Both the position numbers and the translations under genes were made by a program. Shown piece after piece: positions 6,413 through 9,234 of a stretch of DNA of 9,234 nt (position 1 is its first letter; every line of letters starts with the position of its first letter). Source of the stretch: CF-161 sp035259145 (GTDB lineage Bacteria; Chloroflexota; Dormibacteria; Dormibacterales; Dormibacteraceae). The stretch spans positions 1 to 9,234 of the forward strand of contig DATFWQ010000125.1 in NCBI GenBank assembly GCA_035259145.1, in the 5' to 3' direction. The notes beneath the pieces are model-generated. The model did not search any database, was not told the origin of the DNA, and saw nothing but the letters and a program-made list of their open reading frames with translations.

Positions 6413-6733
6413 ATGCGCGAGCCAGGCGAAGAGCAACCCGAACCGGATGAAGAGCCGAACCCGGAGGCGCCGCCGGCCGCCGCCGCCACCAGCACCCTCG
6501 TCCCGACCGTTGGCGATGCCGGCCGTGAATATGAGTACCGCACGGAGCTCGTCACCGCGGCGCAGGTGCTGGATGGCGCGACCCTTCCCGACCGTTTGAA
6601 CAGAGCATCGGCAGACGGCTGGGACCTGGTCGACATCATCGTGGCGGGGGACCGTCACGCGATCCTGCTCAGGCGTCCAAAGCGGCCCCAGCGGTCTGCC
6701 CGGCCGGTCGGCTTCGCGCGGCCGGAGTCCTGA
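6413..6733 (+). CDS. DUF4177-like small protein
   Basis: This 106-residue protein has an acidic, proline- and alanine-rich N-terminal tail (about residues 1-33, GEEQPEPDEEPNPEAPPAAA). A compact domain follows: YEYRTELVTAAQVLDG, LPDRLNRASADGWDLVDIIVAGDRHAILLRRP. The pattern 'YEY...v, L...LN..g.eGWeLV...' followed by a strand ending in an aromatic or basic residue is that of DUF4177, whose role is unknown. A basic tail (KRPQRSARP) ends the protein. ATG 6413 is chosen; TAACAT 8 nt before it could be a leaderless-type -10, and GTG 6377 is an alternative start. The response regulator begins 9 nt after its stop, so they are likely co-transcribed. Confidence 0.72.
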   Translation: MREPGEEQPEPDEEPNPEAPPAAAATSTLVPTVGDAGREYEYRTELVTAAQVLDGATLPDRLNRASADGWDLVDIIVAGDRHAILLRRPKRPQRSARPVGFARPES

Positions 6734-6742
6734 CGGAGAGCT

Positions 6743-7444
<702 letters not shown>

Positions 7445-7450
7445 CCGGGT

Positions 7451-8296
7451 TTGGGCGACGGCCGACCGATAGGAGTCTTCGACTCTGGCGTGGGCGGGCT
7501 GACCGTGCTGCGGGCTGTCCACGATCGAATGCCGCTCGAGCGGACCATTTATGTCGGCGACCTCCTGCATTTCCCGTACGGCCCCCGCTATCAGGAGGAG
7601 GTCAAGCGCTTCGCCTTCGACATCATCCGCTACCTCGAATCGCGCGACGTGAAGCTCGTCGTGATCGCATGCAACACGGCGACCGCTGCCGCGCTGCACC
7701 AGGCGCGCGAGGTCTTCGACGTGCCCATCGTGGGTGTGATCAGCCCCGGCGCCCAGGCCGCAGTGGAAGCGACTCGCAACGGCCTCGTCGGCGTCATCTG
7801 CACCGAGGGCACGCGCCTGAGCCAGGAGTACCTGCACGCCATCAAGGAGCTGAACCCGATGGTCGGTGTGTACCAGAAGGCATGTCCCGAGCTGGTTGGC
7901 ATCGTTGAGGCTGGAGAGGCCGGCACTCCTCGGGCGGAGGACATCGTTCGCCGGGACCTGGCCGAGATCGTCAAGCTCGGCGCAGATGTCCTAGTGCTGG
8001 GCTCGACGCACTACCTCCACCTGCGCGGCGCGATCGAGCGCGTCTACCCCCGCCACTTCACGCTGGTGGACTCCGCGTCCACAACGGCCGCAATGGTGGA
8101 GCGACGGCTCGATCACGCCCGCATGCGGGCGACTCACGCCAACGGCGAGATCGGGCACGAGCTCCTGGTCACCGCAGTGCCGGAGCGGTTCAACGAGGTA
8201 GCCGAGATTCTCTTCGGCGAGGGTGTCCCAGCCATCCGTGAGATCGAGCTCTGGGCGGCACAGCCGCCCGCGCTGGGATCCTGGCGGGCGCTTTGA
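7451..8296 (+). CDS. murI: Glutamate racemase homologue with Cys-to-Ser substitution
   Basis: This 281-residue protein has the length and layout of MurI, which converts L- to D-glutamate for peptidoglycan. The substrate loop IGVFDSGVGGLTVL is intact (Asp11, Ser12), as are PYG (42-44), the first catalytic cysteine Cys74 in IACNTATAAAL, and ACPELVGIVE. The second half-site, normally GCTH, reads GSTHYLHL: Ser185 replaces the cysteine that deprotonates the other face, while His187 is kept. Racemisation by the two-base mechanism should therefore be impaired or altered. The start TTG 7451 lies 6 nt after the response regulator stop; the next in-frame ATG would remove the active-site loop. An inactive or repurposed paralogue is the alternative to a variant racemase. 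Confidence 0.88.
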   Translation: MGDGRPIGVFDSGVGGLTVLRAVHDRMPLERTIYVGDLLHFPYGPRYQEEVKRFAFDIIRYLESRDVKLVVIACNTATAAALHQAREVFDVPIVGVISPGAQAAVEATRNGLVGVICTEGTRLSQEYLHAIKELNPMVGVYQKACPELVGIVEAGEAGTPRAEDIVRRDLAEIVKLGADVLVLGSTHYLHLRGAIERVYPRHFTLVDSASTTAAMVERRLDHARMRATHANGEIGHELLVTAVPERFNEVAEILFGEGVPAIREIELWAAQPPALGSWRAL

Positions 8297-8334
8297 GCGC
8301 TCGGCGCACCTCCTCCGACATAAGATTGGAGGCC

Positions 8335-9015
8335 GTGCCAAAGCGGCGTGTCACCCCGACCCAACCCGCAACCCAGGCGGCCGCGCAGCCGATGCGCCCG
8401 GTGGTCGCCCTCGGGATCGCGGCGCTTGCCGTGGCTCTGGTGGTAGGTGCGGGGGTCGGGATCGACCTGGCCATGAGCCCTCATCCGATCGGCGCCTTCG
8501 CCGGCTGCCGAACAGGGACGCAGCTCGCCCCCCAGCAGTACAGCGGGCCACCACCCATGTGCATCGACCCCAGGGCGAAGTACAGGGCGACGGTAAAGAC
8601 CACGAAGGGGGACATCACGTTCGACTTCCTCGCGAGTCAGGCTCCGCGGACGACTAACAACTTCATCGTCCTGGCCGAGCACGGCTACTTCAACGGCCTG
8701 ACGTTCTTTCGCAGCGAGGACTGGGTCATCCAGAGCGGTGACCCACAGAACAGCGGGCGTGGTGGTCCGGGCTACTTGCTGCCTCCTGAACCTCCGGCAG
8801 CGAACGACAGCTGGGTGCCCGGCTCGCTCGGTATGGCGCGATTCCCTGACGGGACCATCAGCGGGTCGCAGTTCTTCATCCTCAAGTCGGCCTGGTCGGG
8901 TGGGAATCCGTCGGACGTCTACAACCACTTCGGGACGGTCACGGTGGGGTTCGACGTCGTGGGCCAGCTCACGAACTCGGACCGCATCCTCAGCGTCGAC
9001 GTGAAACGGGCCTGA
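8335..9015 (+). CDS. Membrane-anchored cyclophilin-type peptidyl-prolyl isomerase
   Basis: From GTG 8335 the protein is 226 residues. A basic, Pro/Gln-rich cytoplasmic start precedes a single transmembrane helix (about 21-43, VVALGIAALAVALVVGAGVG). An outer linker has two cysteines (58 and 76) that could form a disulfide. A cyclophilin domain (about 82-226) follows with KGDITFDF, NNFIVLAEHGYFNGLTFFR, VIQSGDP and GSQFFI. Arg126, Gln133 and the SQFFI segment match the catalytic core, while Trp130 stands where the usual Phe is. It would catalyse proline isomerisation of exported proteins on the outer membrane face. TTG 8293, overlapping the murI stop, and TTG 8326 are alternative starts. TAAGAT 8 nt before the GTG is compatible with an internal leaderless promoter. 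Confidence 0.88.
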   Translation: MPKRRVTPTQPATQAAAQPMRPVVALGIAALAVALVVGAGVGIDLAMSPHPIGAFAGCRTGTQLAPQQYSGPPPMCIDPRAKYRATVKTTKGDITFDFLASQAPRTTNNFIVLAEHGYFNGLTFFRSEDWVIQSGDPQNSGRGGPGYLLPPEPPAANDSWVPGSLGMARFPDGTISGSQFFILKSAWSGGNPSDVYNHFGTVTVGFDVVGQLTNSDRILSVDVKRA

Positions 9016-9045
9016 GCATCGGGGGTCGAGAGGCCGACGGCTGCG

Positions 9046-9051
9046 TATAAT
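9046..9051 (+). promoter_or_regulatory. Perfect -10 hexamer upstream of tatA
   Basis: TATAAT lies 31 nt after the isomerase stop and 15 nt before the tatA ATG. No good -35 is found at 16-18 nt. The predicted start near 9058 would fall within the GGAGG ribosome site at 9056-9060. Confidence 0.5.
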
Positions 9052-9066
9052 CGCCGGAGGTAAGAC

Positions 9067-9234
9067 ATGCCCTTCAATCTGCATCCGGGATATCTGCTCA
9101 TACTCCTGGCAATCGTCCTGATCATCTTCGGACCGGGCAAGCTGCCCGAGCTCGGCGGGGCCCTCGGCCGCGGCATTCGCGAGTTCAGGAAGGTCTCGAG
9201 CGACATCACCGACGAGGTGAAGTCCGCGGTCAAC
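9067..9234 (+). CDS. tatA: Sec-independent translocase subunit TatA/E-type (partial, cut by window end)
   Basis: The 56 residues available show a single transmembrane helix (GYLLILLAIVLIIFG, about 8-22). The conserved hinge and amphipathic helix FGPGKLPELGGALGRGIREFRK (about 21-42) follows, the signature of TatA-family proteins that form the pore of the twin-arginine pathway for folded proteins. An acidic-basic tail follows (VSSDITDEVKSAV). The start is firm: GGAGG at 9056-9060 sits six bases before the ATG. The frame is still open at the window end, so the C-terminal tail is missing. TatA versus TatB cannot be fully separated from this fragment, but the short Phe-Gly hinge favours TatA/E. 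Confidence 0.93.
   Translation, partial: MPFNLHPGYLLILLAIVLIIFGPGKLPELGGALGRGIREFRKVSSDITDEVKSAVN

Noticed and set aside
8134..9084. 316-codon minus-strand frame opposite murI and the peptidyl-prolyl isomerase
   Set aside because: It is antisense to genes with clear family motifs, with no motif of its own.

Overview
The window is high-GC bacterial chromosome with compact genes, short operons and two tRNA genes. The LexA-type box has the CGAAC-N4-GTTCG form known from Gram-positive bacteria, Actinobacteria and Chloroflexota. Several genes lack a Shine-Dalgarno sequence and instead have a TAnnnT-like hexamer 6-8 nt before the start codon, which suggests leaderless transcription. A high-GC lineage such as Chloroflexota, Dormibacterota or Actinobacteriota fits; I cannot place it more closely from sequence alone.

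Left part (1-3400): a tRNA-Cys on the minus strand, then on the plus strand a flavin reductase-like protein, a secreted and membrane-anchored glycoside hydrolase family 2 enzyme, and a small two-helix membrane protein whose start overlaps the hydrolase stop codon. A 7-bp hairpin follows and separates this block from a convergent minus-strand zincin-like metallopeptidase (3413-3754). A divergent aldo/keto reductase (3861-4835) is followed closely by tRNA-Leu(UAA) (4855-4938). A minus-strand UspA-like protein lies at 5010-5495.

Middle part (5500-6410) is the accessory-looking stretch. It holds a 59-residue double zinc-ribbon gene (5680-5859) with about 50% GC and only AGA/AGG arginine codons, unlike everything around it. 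Convergent to it is a small minus-strand protein (5948-6241) that looks like a minimal nucleotidyltransferase fold stripped of its catalytic GS...DxD segment. That gene appears to be driven by a near-consensus promoter (TTGACC-18-GATAAT) with a near-perfect LexA/SOS box over the transcription start, and its likely GTG start codon falls at the predicted +1.

Right part (6413-9234) is a plus-strand gene train: a DUF4177-like protein, an orphan OmpR/PhoB-type response regulator, a glutamate racemase homologue in which the second catalytic cysteine is serine, a membrane-anchored cyclophilin-type peptidyl-prolyl isomerase, and the start of a TatA-type translocase subunit cut by the window end. The first four are separated by 6-40 nt and are probably co-transcribed; tatA has its own perfect TATAAT.

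The most interesting items are the SOS-box-controlled degenerate nucleotidyltransferase, the atypical zinc-ribbon gene beside it, and the Cys-to-Ser change in the MurI homologue.
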